The notes beneath the pieces are model-generated. The model searched no databases and was not told the origin of the DNA. It saw only the letters and a program-made list of their open reading frames with translations. Positions 33,755 to 45,111 of a stretch of DNA of 64,000 bases are shown in pieces. A program made the translations under genes and the position numbers. Origin of the DNA: Cranoglanis bouderius (lineage: Eukaryota; Chordata; Actinopteri; Siluriformes; Cranoglanididae); NCBI GenBank assembly GCA_023630585.1, contig CM042541.1, positions 13,238,501 to 13,302,500 of the forward strand. The letters run 5' to 3'. Numbering within the stretch: the stretch's first letter is position 1; every line of letters begins with the position of its first letter.

Positions 33755-35130
33755 CATACTAGGTACATTCTTTTGAAGTAGTGTACAAATAACATGTATT
33801 GTTCATTCAGTGCGGGCATCAGTGTTAAACAATTTATTTGTAATCTAGATATAATGTTCTGTTTCATAAACATGGTATTAATGGACTGAGAAGAGGAGGA
33901 GGGTAACCACACACTGATGGATGATATAAGGATGCTCTCAATGATGGCTCTATAAAACTGAACCATTATCGGTTGAGATACACTGTATATGCTATTTGAA
34001 CATCCCATTCCAGATTTCGTCCCCCCCTTGATGTTAGAATTACCTCCACTCTTCTGGAAAGGCTTTGAACTAGATTTTGAAATATGGCTGTGAGGATTTG
34101 CCTATTCAGCCACAAGAGCATTAGTGAGTTCAGACACTAATGTTGGGCTAGAGGGCCTGGTGCGCAATCAGCATTTTAGTTCATCCTAAAGGTGTTCAGT
34201 GAGGCTGAGGTTAGGGCCACTGGAGTTCTTCCATTCCAACCTTGGCAAACCATCTCTTCACAGACCTCGCTTTGTGCACGGGGTATTGTCATGCTGGTAC
34301 ATGTTTGTGCTAGGCCCCTTTTTTCCAGTGAAGAGAAATTGTAATACTACAGAATACTAAGATATCCTTTACAATTGTGTTCTTCAAACCTTGTGGCAAC
34401 AGTTTGAGGAAGGCTCACATATGGGTGTGATGGTCAGTTGTCCACAAACTTTTTATTCATATCATGTACATGGAGTTTCCTCAACTGCCTCAGAAGGAAC
34501 ATCCTCTGATGTGCCTTCGGGAGTAGGCATGTGATGTTCTACTCCCACTTAAAGGTGTTCGTAATAGTGGACCCCAGAAATATTAAAGTTTCAACAGTGC
34601 TTACAGTGGTGCAGTTGATAAACAGAGGTGGCTGTAATGGTTGGCATCTGCTGAAGTCGATACACATCAACAGTTTTGAGAGTGTTCATCACCAAGTTAT
34701 TGTTCACACACCAGGCTGCAAGTAGTACTACTTCCCTGTGGTAGGCAGACTTGTCATTGTCCTTGATGAGACCCGCTACAGTATTATCATCTGTAAACTT
34801 CATGAGTTTGACCGAGGGGTAAACAGAAATGCAGTCCGTTGCATATAGCAAGTATAGTAAAGGAAAGAGTACGCACCCTTGTGGTGCACCAGAGCTGACT
34901 GCATCCTTCACTGAACGGTTGGTCCTGTAGGCGAACTACAATGGATCCAGATGGAGCTTGTGGTTGTTGGGTTTTTTGTTGTTGTTGTTTTATTAAAATG
35001 ATAACACCAGAGGCTTAAATGATTTCTTCATCATCCATGTCAGCACCACTGTCTGGTAATCACTGAGTCTGGAGATGTTATCTTCTTTTGGGAACTGGAA
35101 CAATTATTGATAGTAGATCATCCACCTTGA
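33755..35130 (-). pseudogene. L2/Rex1-like LINE reverse transcriptase, fragmented
   Basis: Minus-strand reading gives RT motifs in order. IIVPVPK is near 35090. A QFAYRTNRS-like block is near 34935. SSGAPQGCVLFPLLYLLYA and KFTDDNTVAGLI (a F-T-D-D version of the catalytic FADD box) fall in 34591-34911. A late segment VQFYRAIIESILISSISVW is at 33790-33975. The stretch between the FAYRTNRS block and the GAPQGC block is deleted, and a MITE splits the 3' part. It is inactive. Confidence 0.8.
33977..34455. mobile_element. non-autonomous Tc1 derivative with internal inversion, copy 2, inside a LINE
   Basis: The element begins ACACTGTATATGC / GAACATCCCATTCCAGATTT, continues CTCCACTCTTCTGGAAAGGC ... 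CAGCCACAAGAGCATTAGTG and TTTGTGCACGGGGTATTGTC, then switches to the opposite-sense block TTTTCCAGTGAAGAGAAATT ... GTTTGAGGAAGGCTCACATA. It ends GTCAGTTGTCCACAAACTTT. Same architecture as 12285-12620. Confidence 0.7.
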
Positions 35131-35291
35131 AATTCTTGGTCTGTCCCCTGGGAGCAGCCATAGCTTACCCACACTTGCAAGTGCCTGTGCTGCATCTATA
35201 AAGTAAAAATTCTGTCACTGGGTACGAACCACTGGGCATTCTGCACAATGAACAGTGTATTGGAGCTTTTGCAGAGTTGACTAGAAGTGTC

Positions 35292-35701
35292 TTGTCACGG
35301 TAGTGTAGTAGAGACAATTCTCCACCACACCACCAGAGGGGTCCCTCCCCCAAATTCTAGGGCTCTCAATCATTGTCACACTCATTTTCTGTTTGAGGAC
35401 TATATAAAGCACACACAAGATGCCATATTGTAAAGCTTTGCAATTATCTTTATTCGTGTGAGTTCTGAGCCTTTGTCTTGTATCTGCCTTACCATTTTTA
35501 GACCATTTCTGTGTTCTTGACTATTCTTTGGATTTACCCCTTGTTTTGGATTTATTATGTACAACCTTTGGACTGTTTCCTGGCTCTGATGTTGGATTTT
35601 GGACTCTGGCTATTGTTAATAAACCTGCTGTATATGGATCTTCTCACATCTCCTGAGTTACATGTCTCTTTCTGGATCTACCGTAAAAGTATATGTGGCA
35701 G
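35292..35701. mobile_element. probable solo LTR (TGTCACGG...)
   Basis: The region starts TGTCACGGTAG and may end CTACCGTAAAAGTATATGTGGCA-like at 35701. It contains a TATAAA (35402-35407), AATAAA (35617-35622) and repeated TTGGACT motifs typical of an LTR's U3-R-U5. A clean 5-bp TSD is not visible, so the ends are approximate. Confidence 0.5.
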
Positions 35702-37135
35702 TATTATCTATGCACAAGGGACAGATTTACCACTGGGACCGTAAACTAGTCAGACAATGTGATCTAGATTTGCTGCAAAGCAGTTTGGGGAACTTGTCAT
35801 ATAAACCAGAAGATGGTGATATAAAGTGGCTTTTGTTTTAGACAGCTTTTTTACTAGCCAGCACTACGGTCAGACATGTATGCAAACTTCATGTGTTATT
35901 GGTCTCCATGCAATATGAGTGTTGGGGACCAGAGTTCAAATATGAACAAAGAGGAATGTCATTTGCATACATTTGTGAAGAGGTAACATACAGTTCACCA
36001 TCTACTTTTGCCAGATACAGTATAAATGTTGCTTCATCGCAACCCATGGGCTCTGTGGTTCTACTTCCATTTTGAAAACTCCACACACTCAATAGAATAT
36101 ATTAAGGTGCTGAATTATTGTTACCTTCAAATGTGTACAATATCAGCACCTTGAGTGATTTTCCATCCTTGATAGCCTAAAAAGCTTATTCTCAATCTAA
36201 ATAAAGTATGGTATTTGCACTATTTATGAGTGTTTTCTGGTATTAAGGTACGCCATCAGAATAAACACTGGCCCCACTAGTTTAGAAGGAATTTGCCCTG
36301 GCAGTCTGGTACAAAAGGAAGTTAAGTAGTATGAGTGAGTGGATAACTGCCATGCCACCTGGGTCACTCAGGTTTATAAGAATGGCCAGAGGACGAGCAT
36401 GACCTAGAGGCATCCTTAATAGGCTGTTCATGTGGGTTATGGTCACAGTCAAAAGGTGACAACATGGTACTCATCAATGAAAGAAGCAAACTAGAACACT
36501 CCACTAGTTCCAGAAGGAAACTGCCCTGGTGGTCCTACACTCAGCCATAGAGCCACATTTACAAAAGCACATAATTTGTGCTTTATCAGCATGATTTCTG
36601 CTACCCATTTCTGATGTATCACTCAGGTTATATTGTAAAACATGGACAAATTATACAAACCAAAAAAAAAAAAAAAGACACTTCACTTAAAGGTAAGCTT
36701 TAGATATTTGTTCTACTGTTTTGCCTCTGCATCTCCAAGCACAAGTAGTCATAAAAACATTCACTATTACACAAAGTATGATATTAACTGGCTATCTCAC
36801 ACTGGAAGGCCTTTAAGATGGGCTAACTACTGTCAAGGTGAGTGATTGAAACACATTGCCTGATCTTGTTATCTTATAAAGGGAGTGGCATGGAACAAAT
36901 TACTGTTCTCTGCTAAATGGATAGGAGCTTACTTCAACAGTGAACAAAGCATTAAACATAATCACTGGTGTCTGCAATATTTCCAGGATATACAGAGATA
37001 TAAATAAATCATGTGACATTGCAGGCTCTATACTTGCACAAACTGATAGTTTCTCTCTTTGAAGTGTAAATGATTTCTATGTGGTACTGGCATCCTTCGC
37101 AACATGATACAGACAATAGCAGAATATATGGTTAC
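35702..37135. other. intronic DNA without recognised genes
   Basis: Nothing recognised. An A16 tract occurs at 36661-36676. Confidence 0.4.
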
Positions 37136-38078
37136 AATAAGTCTTCACAAGGATATGTATGAGAGCAGTAGGACAGTGGTACGGTGTGCGGTAGGTGTGA
37201 CAGAGGAGTTCACGGTGAAGGTGGGACTGCATCAAGGATCGGCTCTGAGCCCCTTCTTGTTTGCGGTGGTGATGGACAGGCTGACAGATGAGGTCAGACA
37301 GGAATCTCCATGGACTATGATGTTTGCGGATGACATTGTGATCTGTAGTGAGAGCAGGGAGCAGGTGGAGGAAACTCTAGAGAGGTGGAGGTTTGCTCTG
37401 GAGAGAAGAGGAATGAAGGTTAGTTGCAGCAAGACAGAATGCATGTGTGTGAATGAAAGGGATCCAAGTGGAACAGTGAGGTTACAGGGAGAAGAGATAA
37501 ACAAGGTGCAGGATTTTAAGTACTTAGGGTCAACAGTCCAGAGCAACGGGGAGTGTGGAAAAAAGGTGAAGAAGCGTGTGCAGGCAGGTTGGAATGGGTG
37601 GAGGAAAGTGTCAGGTCTGTTGTGTGATAAAAGAGTACCAGCAAGAATGAAAGGAAAGGTGTACAGGACAGTAGTGAGACCAGTGATGTTGTATGGTTTG
37701 GAGACAGTTGCACTGAGGAAAAGACAGGAGGAAGAGTTAGAGGTAGCAGAGCTGAAGATGTTGAGGTTCTCTTTGGGAGTGACGAGGATGGATGGGATCA
37801 GGAATGAGTACATCAGGGGGACAGCACATGTGAGATGTTTTGGAGACAAAGTTAGAGAGGCCAGGTTGAGATGGTTTGGACATGTTCAGAGGAGGGAGAG
37901 TGAATATATCGGTAAAAGGATGCTGAGGTTAGAGCTGCCAGGCAGGAGGCCGAGAGGAAGACCAAAGAGGAGGTTTATGGATGTAGTGAAGGAGGACATG
38001 AAGGTAGTCGGTCTGAGAGAAGAGGATGCAGGGGATAGGGCTAGATGGAGGCAGATGATTCGCTGTGGCGACCCCTGA
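37104..38078 (+). CDS. RTE LINE reverse transcriptase C-terminal half, chimeric open frame
   Basis: A 324-codon frame is open throughout. Residues 1-16 (MIQTIAEYMVTISLHK) come from flanking and duplicated target DNA. The LINE part then starts DMYESSRTVVRCAVGVT. RT motifs are HQGSALSPFLFAVVMDRLTD (motif 4-like), MMFADDIVIC (catalytic FADD box) and FKYLGSTVQSNGECGKKVKK, followed by the RTE C-terminal block RLRWFGHVQRR and RPRGRPKRRFMDVV, ending CGDP. The absence of stops suggests a recent insertion. Lacking the endonuclease and fingers, it cannot retrotranspose on its own. Confidence 0.85.
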   Translation: MIQTIAEYMVTISLHKDMYESSRTVVRCAVGVTEEFTVKVGLHQGSALSPFLFAVVMDRLTDEVRQESPWTMMFADDIVICSESREQVEETLERWRFALERRGMKVSCSKTECMCVNERDPSGTVRLQGEEINKVQDFKYLGSTVQSNGECGKKVKKRVQAGWNGWRKVSGLLCDKRVPARMKGKVYRTVVRPVMLYGLETVALRKRQEEELEVAELKMLRFSLGVTRMDGIRNEYIRGTAHVRCFGDKVREARLRWFGHVQRRESEYIGKRMLRLELPGRRPRGRPKRRFMDVVKEDMKVVGLREEDAGDRARWRQMIRCGDP

Positions 38079-38121
38079 AGGGAACAGCCGAAAGGAAAAG
38101 AAGAAGAATAAGTCTTCACAA
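37136..38121 (+). mobile_element. 5'-truncated RTE-type LINE with 15-bp target duplication
   Basis: The body 37151-38106 is flanked by identical 15-bp copies AATAAGTCTTCACAA at 37136-37150 and 38107-38121. The 3' end is a GGCGACCCCTGAAGGGAACA segment followed by AAGAAGAAG, typical of RTE elements. The 5' part of the LINE (endonuclease and early RT) is missing. Truncation plus TSD is the mark of target-primed reverse transcription. Confidence 0.95.
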
Positions 38122-38956
38122 TCAAGCATTTTAAATCCTGATTAGAATCTTATCCACATGAAAGAATATATACTTAAATGATCAGTGATAAGGACAATGA
38201 CTATTTTTTCCTGAATTGGCTGAGTAATAGTGATAAATTACAATTATTTCAATACTGAGTAAAATGATTGTGATTATCATTGTAGCCATATTGTGCGATC
38301 CCAAATTGCACCAACAAAGAAGCTGCTCTGTTTTTATCTGAAAGCAAAACTGTTTCATAATGAAATCACTGTCACATTTCTGTGTATACTCTTGCAGTTA
38401 AAAGTAAAGCCAACTAAGTGCCAGAGGCAAGTATGTGTGCAGATGAAGATCTAATAAATTTATAATATACAAAATAATCCCAAATGAGGTTGCAGTTCAT
38501 TGGTCAGGTCATGCTTCATCTGATATTCCAAATAATGCCATTTTAAAATACAACTATCCTACAGATACTGACTAGTGCTTTCAGTTAATTATTTAAGCCT
38601 GGAAGGTCTTACTACAACGCATCTGACACAGCTGAGCTGTGATAATGTCAACCAAATGAAAAGCTCCCCAGCTTACATTTCTAAAGATTCATCTAAAGTT
38701 TCTCAGCTTATTAACATTTTGCAAGTGCTACATTTGTACAAGCACTGTAAAACAAACAAACAAACAAAAAAAATCCACTGTCCAACTAGAATTTCACAAA
38801 ATTAAACAGCTGTTTAAAGCTGTCTGTTGCTTGTCTTGTGTGGCCAGCATCTTTATTTTTGCTCCACAGGTTGGGGTTAAATGTGAAGTGAGGCTGTACT
38901 TACTAATAACTTAAGTGGAGCTGAAAGCTGATTAAAGTTGAGACAGCTAGAAATAC
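38122..38956. other. intronic DNA without recognised genes
   Basis: Nothing recognised. Confidence 0.4.
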
Positions 38957-39320
38957 AGTACTGTGCAAAAATTAAGGCAGTAAAGTAAGAATGCTTTAAA
39001 AAAATAGACATGTTAGTAGTTTATATTTATCAATTAACAAAATGCAAAGTGAGTGAACAGAAGAAAAATCCACATCAAATCAATATTTGGTGTGACCAAC
39101 CTTTACCTTCAAAATAGCATCAATTCTTCTAGGTACACTTTCACAAAGTCAATGATTTTCTAGGCATATAGTCAGGTGTATGATTAAACCATTATACCAA
39201 ACAAGTGCTAATGATCATCAATTCAATATGTAGGTTGAAACACAATCATTAACTGAAACAGAAATAGCTGTGTGAGAGGAATAAAACTGAGTGAGGAACA
39301 ACCAAACTCAGCTAAATAAG
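38957..39320. mobile_element. Tc1-like 5' end fragment (CAGTACTGTGCAAAA family)
   Basis: TA/CAGTACTGTGCAAAAATTAA (38957), AAAGTAAGAATGCTTTAAAA, AATAGACATGTTAGTAGTTT, AACAGAAGAAAAATCCACAT and AATATTTGGTGTGACCAACC form the outer part of a known fish Tc1 type. It continues to a TIR-proximal AACTCAGCTAAATAAGG, after which the transposase is missing. Confidence 0.7.
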
Positions 39321-39411
39321 GTAATTTTGGGACGTTGGGACGGGGGCAACAAAAGGCTGGAAAAGTAAGTGTTACTAAACAGAAACAGCTGGAGGAATAT
39401 TTTGCAACTAA

Positions 39412-39953
39412 TTAGGTTAATTGGCAACAGGTCAGTAACATGATTGGGTATAAACAGAGTATCTTAGAGAGGCAGAGTATCTCAGAAGTAAAGATGGGAT
39501 GGAATCTGGATGGAAGCATATGTTGCTCTAAAACCTGTAGATACCTTTCAGCATTGATGGAGCCTTTCCAGATGTGCAAGCTGCCCATTCCATAGGCACT
39601 AATGCACCCCCATACCATCAGAGATGCAGGCTTTTCAACTGAGCTCTAATAAAAAGCCAGATGGTCCCTCTCCTCTTTAGTCCTCTTTAGTTTAGAGGAC
39701 GCTGCGTCCATGGTTTCCAAAAAGAATTTAATATTTAGATTCGTCTGACCACAGAACAGTTTTTCCACTTTGCCTCAGTCCATTTTAAATGAGCTTTGGC
39801 CCAAAGAAGAAGACACTGTTTCTGGATCATGTTCACATATGGCTTCTTCTCTGCATGATAGAGCTTTAACCTGCATTTGTGGATGGCACAGCAAACTGTG
39901 TTCACAGACAATGAGTTCCGGAGGTGTTTCTGAGCCCATGCAGTGATTTCCAT
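39412..39953 (-). pseudogene. Tc1-like transposase fragments (second family at this site)
   Basis: The minus strand encodes MVWGCISAYGMGSLHIWKGS and INAERYLQVLEQHMLPSR (complement of 39510-39618), the strand between the first and second catalytic residues. A frame upstream (complement of 39735-39953) has MEITAWAQKHLRNSLSVNTV and KAHLKWTEAKWKNCSVVRR. WSDE is disrupted and later domains are absent. Confidence 0.7.
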
Positions 39954-40286
39954 TACAGAATCCTGCCTGTTGTTAAAATGACTGACAAGCCCTCCATGCC
40001 CCTCAGAGCTGACCTGCTATCCCAGAAGAAATACAGTCTATCCTCTGGGAGCGACCCCAGCATACTGGCATGTTCACAAAGGATCAGACACGCTCTTGTG
40101 TGTGTGCATGCTCCATCAACAGGCTTGTAGTTTAAAGGCAAGAGGAAAATGTTCTCACTACGGTGCAAAACACTAAGTATTTCTTATCCACAGTAAACAA
40201 TGTTTTGGAATGTTTGTGACTAGAATCAACTGGAAGTGTCTCCTTTGTCTACTACACCAAAACATGGCAGCAATGTCTGTGCACAG

Positions 40287-40602
40287 TATGGCTGGGTGAT
40301 ATATCAATATAATATAGATATCATGATGAATGATTAAACAATACACTTTTCTGAGATATCGTTTTCTGAGATTTTTAATACTTAAATGGTACTGAATGGA
40401 TGCCACTGAGTTCACTTTATTTTTTTTACTTAATCTTCTTTGTCTTTGTAGGCATTAAAGAAAAGTATAGTCAAACACAGTTTAACATTTTTTTTTACTG
40501 TCTTGCAGACAGTTTTTTTAGCTAAATTATATATCGTGATGCGCATCGTGTATCATAGAAATGTCTTCAAGTATTGTGGTATGATATTTTTGCCCAGCCC
40601 TA
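40287..40602. mobile_element. hAT MITE, 316 bp, perfect TSD GTGCACAG
   Basis: The ends are TATGGCTGGGTGATATATCA and TTTTTGCCCAGCCCTA, with identical 8-bp GTGCACAG at 40279-40286 and 40603-40610. The interior is AT-rich with TATATCGTGATGCGCATCG near the right end. No coding capacity. A related, interrupted copy is at 45552-48940. Confidence 0.9.
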
Positions 40603-40610
40603 GTGCACAG

Positions 40611-41344
40611 GGGAGAGATTAATAGTTCGCCACTGTGAGCAAATAAAATAACCACAACTTTTCTTAAAGTTGTGAAACATATTCTGCAGTGGGACATGGG
40701 TTTGGTGCTCAGCAATTTGTGCAACTTGCAGGGTTTTCTTTACCATAGAAAGTGTTTTTGCGGCGCGCCTTAAGCCGAATGAATGTAAAAAGGCATTTAG
40801 GTGAGAATGAATGTAAAAACAACAATGAGAGTTCTATGCACTGACAAAAAAAAACAACAAAAAAAAACAGAGAGGTGGCTTGATCTCAAATGGAAAGGTA
40901 AGCTGGCAACAGGAATGACCTGCCAATCCACAATCAGTGTTTGGAGGAACGTTTGTAAGATTGGTGTGTGACAGATGCTCATCACCAAGCTAAGCAAACA
41001 GCTGACTGAACATTTTTTCTGTACCGTCAACTCAGGATGGTAGATACAAACTTTTACTTGGATAAGCAAGTTGCAAGCCATCGATAAGGTAAGCCTCAAC
41101 AAAGAATAAATGAAGTATAAACTTTGCTAGGGAGTAATTCTTATGGATGTTAATAATAGCGATAGCAAACAGAGAAAAGATATAACTAATGTTGCCTATT
41201 GTGCAACTAAAGAAAACCGTGACCTAGTTAACGTACATAGATATGTTCTGAATTAAGTTACGTTAGCCAGCAAAGCTAGTTAGTTGACGTTACATAAAGA
41301 TACCTAAACTGAACTAAAGTTAGTGGCTTGGTAGCTAAACAAAG
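40611..41344. other. intronic DNA, mostly unrecognised
   Basis: It holds a short echo of the 30.2-kb tandem unit at 40779-40820 and an A-rich tract at 40850-40868. Otherwise nothing recognised. Confidence 0.4.
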
Positions 41345-41347
41345 TTA

Positions 41348-41552
41348 GACTGTGTTCACACGTAACATTATTTTACAGAAAACCGCTGGTCAAAGCATTT
41401 TTTCATATAAAAGAAAACGCTGTTTCAAAATGCAGTTGAGAGCGTCCCAAATGAAGCCCAGGCCGTTTTTGAAAACATGGTCTACTCCATAGGATTATTA
41501 TGAAAAACAAAAGCTGACCACTTCAAAAAAGACATTACGTGTGGACACAGCC
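41348..41552. mobile_element. PIF/Harbinger-type MITE, 205 bp, TSD TTA
   Basis: The ends GACTGTGTTCACACGTAA and TTACGTGTGGACACAGCC are inverted repeats of 18 bp with few mismatches. They are flanked by TTA at 41345-41347 and 41553-41555, the 3-bp TWA duplication typical of Harbinger elements. There is no ORF. Confidence 0.75.
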
Positions 41553-41555
41553 TTA

Positions 41556-42035
41556 GGTAGCTTCTTCTCCAAACACTTGCGGGTTGTGCGGTATTTCCCA
41601 TGACTGTCCCTGACAGAAATAGTTTTCTCGGATGCAGTGTGAGAACCAGTTGCAGACAGTGATGCAATCCTTATCTAGACAGTCATGTAGTGCAAGTTGC
41701 CTTGTCTGCCTACAAAATTTGCATATCATTTTTGTAAAATAAGTTGTAGCATATTTTGCCATAACTTCTGAATTATTTCTTACTTATTTATAAATATACA
41801 TATAATACACACACATACATGCTGTTGCAGCATTCCTGCGAATGGTATTAACAGTGCATTATATTAATCAACCTATCAACTTGTTTGCTCCTGCAGATGA
41901 GTCCGTTTCCAGGCAAGACGTGTCCAGTGAGGACTCCCAAGCACTATGTGGAAGTGACTGCCAGCTGACAGGTCACTAACCAGCTGTTTATGTGCTTTGG
42001 TTAGCACAATAAAGGGGCTCCACTGGCTAAATACA
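41556..42035. other. intronic DNA without recognised genes
   Basis: Nothing recognised. Confidence 0.35.
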
Positions 42036-42039
42036 GATT

Positions 42040-42225
42040 ATCTCATTCAGTAAATGTCATGACTCTGTTTGGTTATTGGTTTCCATTCTGTTTCCCTGTG
42101 TCTCCAACATGTCTTTTGTTTGTATATGTGTGTGTACACATGGCTGGGCAGAGCTCTCTGGTTCGCACCTTCCAAATTGTTCCAGAGATCACACCTGCTG
42201 CCAATCCATTCATCAACCCACAACT
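42040..42225. mobile_element. possible LTR fragment
   Basis: TGTCATGACTCTGTTTGG, GGCTGGGCAGAGCTCTCTGG and GATCACACCTGCTGCCAATC resemble the start of a fish LTR. No TSD or second end is evident. It abuts the LINE. Confidence 0.3.
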
Positions 42226-42227
42226 GT

Positions 42228-43550
42228 GGGGGGCCCCCATGCTCAGTGTGGTGGTGCTGGAGATGATATTCCTGATCCGGACTGACTGAGGTCTCCCAGT
42301 CAGGAAGTCCAGGATCCAGTTGCAGAGAGGTGTGTTCAGGCTCAGCTTTCCAATCAGGTGCTGAGAAATGATTGTATTGAATGCTGAACTGAAGTCTATG
42401 AACTGCAAGGGTGTCCTTTTTTTCCCAGGGGGGTGAGGACCAGATGTAGGGTGGTGGCGAAGGCATCATCTGTTGAGCGGTTGGGGCGATACCTGAACTG
42501 CAGGGGGTCCAGTGAGGGGGGCAGCAGGGTCTTGTTGTGCCTCATGATGAGCCTCTCAAAGCTCATGATCATGGGTGCGAGTGCAACGGGACGGTAGTCA
42601 TTGAGGCAGGACACTGAAGACTTCTTCGGCACGGGAACAATAGTGGTGGCCATGAAGCATGTTGGAATGATGGCACTGCTCAGGGAGATGTTGAAGATGT
42701 CAGTGACAACATAGACCAGCTGGTCTGCACATTCTCTGAGCACTCCAGGAGCACGCCAGGAATGTTGTCTGGTCCAGCAGCTTTCTGTGGGTTGACTCTG
42801 TGTAGAGTTTTCCTCACATCAGCTGTGGTTAGACACAGCACCTGGTTGTTGGGAGGAGGGGTGGTCTTCCTCGCCGCCATGTCATTCTGCACCTGAAACC
42901 GAGGGTAGAAGCTGTTCAGCGCATCTGAAAGGGAGGCATCACTGTCACAGGCAGGTGGTGATGTCCTGAAGTTGCTGACGGTCTGGATGCCCTCCCACAT
43001 GCGCCATGTGTCACCGCTGTCCATGAAGTGGCTGTGGATTTTCTGGGCGTGTGCGCACTTTACGTCTCTGATGACCCGGGACAGTTTGGCCCTCTCTGTA
43101 CTTAGGGCCACCTTGTCACCGCCTTGTCACCTGCTCTGACACCTCCGCAGTCATCCACGGCTTCTGGTTGGAGCACGTAGTAATTGTCTTGGAGACAGTG
43201 ACATCATCAATGCACTTGCTGATGTAGCTGGTCACTGATGCCGTGTATTCCTCCAAGTTGGTGTAGTCACTGTCGGTTGCAGCCTCCCTGAACATGTGCC
43301 AGTCAGTGTGCTCAAAACAGTCTTGCTGGCCAGGTTTTCACCTGCTTCAAAACCATTTTGGAGTGTCTGACGAGTGGTCTGTATGCTGGGATTGGCATAA
43401 CAGAGATGTGGTCTGAGTAGCCGAGGTAGGGGCGGGGCTCCGCCCAGTATGCGTCGGAGATGTTTGTGTAAACAAAATCCAGCACGTTCGCCCCTCGCGT
43501 TGCAAAGGCCACATGTTGATGGAATTTAGGGAGCACTGACTTGAAAACGA
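42228..43550 (-). pseudogene. L2/Rex1-like LINE fragment (endonuclease end plus early RT)
   Basis: The minus strand reads, in transcription order, an endonuclease C-terminus: RGANVLDFVYTNISDAYWAE then PYLGYSDHISVMPIPAYRP (complement of 43312-43536). A linker follows. Next come DVRKTLHRVNPQKAAGPDNI, VPVPKKSSVSCLNDYRPVAL, LDPLQFRYRPNRSTDDAF, then in another frame FIDFSSAFNTIISQHLIGKL and LCNWILDFLTGRPQSVRIRN. The sequence stops at SMGAP, just before the catalytic FADD box. Several frameshifts are present. Same family as 33755-35130. Confidence 0.85.
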
Positions 43551-43761
43551 CTCTTAGCCCAAGTCACTCACCGCACAGCCCCTTTGCTCCTAGTTCTCTC
43601 GGTAAATCACTGCAAGCAAGTGCAGATCAACTTCATTCAATCACCCTGTACCCCACTGGTTTTAGGCTACTCTTGGCTCAGTAAACCACATCACCTGTGT
43701 GATTGCACCATTGACCAACTCCCGGGCTCCACCCTACCCATCAGTCGCTTGTACATTCTCA

Positions 43762-43776
43762 TTCTCTCTCTTTCTT

Positions 43777-43818
<42 letters not shown>
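43762..43818. repeat. (CT)n microsatellite
   Basis: CT dinucleotide tract with CTTT interruptions, about 57 bp. Confidence 0.95.
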
Positions 43819-43822
<4 letters not shown>

Positions 43823-44194
43823 ACACTGCTAATAAAGTGTTTCTGTCAGTACACCATTTCTTCATAGGATAAAGGTCATCATTCAGAATAACTGTGTACT
43901 GATTTGCAGGGACTCCTGCCATTTAATTTGTCACCCTATTATACGGTATATTTATGATCTATTTGTAAAAGTTTGCCTATATGTATACATTACATTATAT
44001 GGATATACAAGTTCATCCATTGTGAATTGAGGCTACATTTTTGTGGCGCAACGGGGAGAACAAAAGTACACTGATGTGGTAAATTCATAACCTCTACTTT
44101 ATCTCTGTCTCTCTTTCTTCCCTGAAATTGTATCAACGCTTGCTTCCTTTATCAGCCTGAGCTATACAAAACCTTAAGTAAGCCCTGATCTACT
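43819..44194. other. unrecognised intronic DNA
   Basis: CTAATAAAGTGTTTCTGTCA at 43830-43849 looks like a retroelement polyadenylation region, but no bounded LTR could be drawn. Confidence 0.3.
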
Positions 44195-44222
44195 TCTCCC
44201 TCCCTCCCTCCCTCCCTCTCTC
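44195..44222. repeat. (CCCT)n microsatellite
   Basis: About six CCCT units. Confidence 0.9.
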
Positions 44223-45111
44223 AGCAGCAAATGAAACTGAAGCCTTAATAAGCTGATCGATCGTGCCTGAGCAGAAGACGGAGGTTGACAGACCTACAGC
44301 ACTGGAAAAGCCAAGAAAAACAAGCATATTAAACTGTAGCAAAAGCTGCAGCTACAAAAACTCCAACCTGACTATAGTCAACCAGATCTTTCCATACAAG
44401 TTGCTGTTTAAATGTTAGTTAAACCATATAAACTGGTTTAGCGAAGGCTGACCTATGATTTTTATTTAATACTGTATATGCTGATTATATCTATGGTTTT
44501 CAATGTGGAGTCTGAAAACCCCTGAAGATTAATTGCCATACAGTGTGCTATACTTTCTCAATGTGGTGTGGCATCAATAAAATCTATTCTCACAGAACTA
44601 AAATTATTATTATTTTTTTTATAGTAAAAGAATTATAGTAAGTAGTTACATCAGCTACAATATGAAAACAAAATCAAGAAAAAACATCCAGAGATCCAGA
44701 AATTGAGGAAACTGTCAATTTGGTGTAATGTGAGTGCTTTTGAGAGCTCAGTTAAAGATGTAAATCTACAATAACAGTCTTAACACTAGGTACAATCTGA
44801 ATTTGTTTCCTTTACTTCTCTGGTCCACTAGCTAACATTGCTGAGTGCGATGTTAAATTGAATGCAAGTAACTGGCCACATCCTAACTCGCTCTCTGAAC
44901 CAGCAGGAATCCTGGTGGCATTGTTTACAGAGACCACAGAGTTTAGCACATGCTCTGAACCGCATTTATCCCCACATTCTGTTTTTTTTTATTAATCATA
45001 ATTTATACCACAAAACAACCATTAACATCCAAGGTAGTCACCAAACAAGGAGGGAAGTAACAAATATTATCTGACTCAGCTGGTCATTAAAAACTTAATC
45101 ATCTTTATAAC
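44223..45111. other. intronic DNA without recognised genes
   Basis: Nothing recognised. Confidence 0.4.

Noticed and set aside
37232..37849. 205-codon minus-strand ORF
   Set aside because: It is a shadow of the RTE reverse transcriptase frame on the plus strand.
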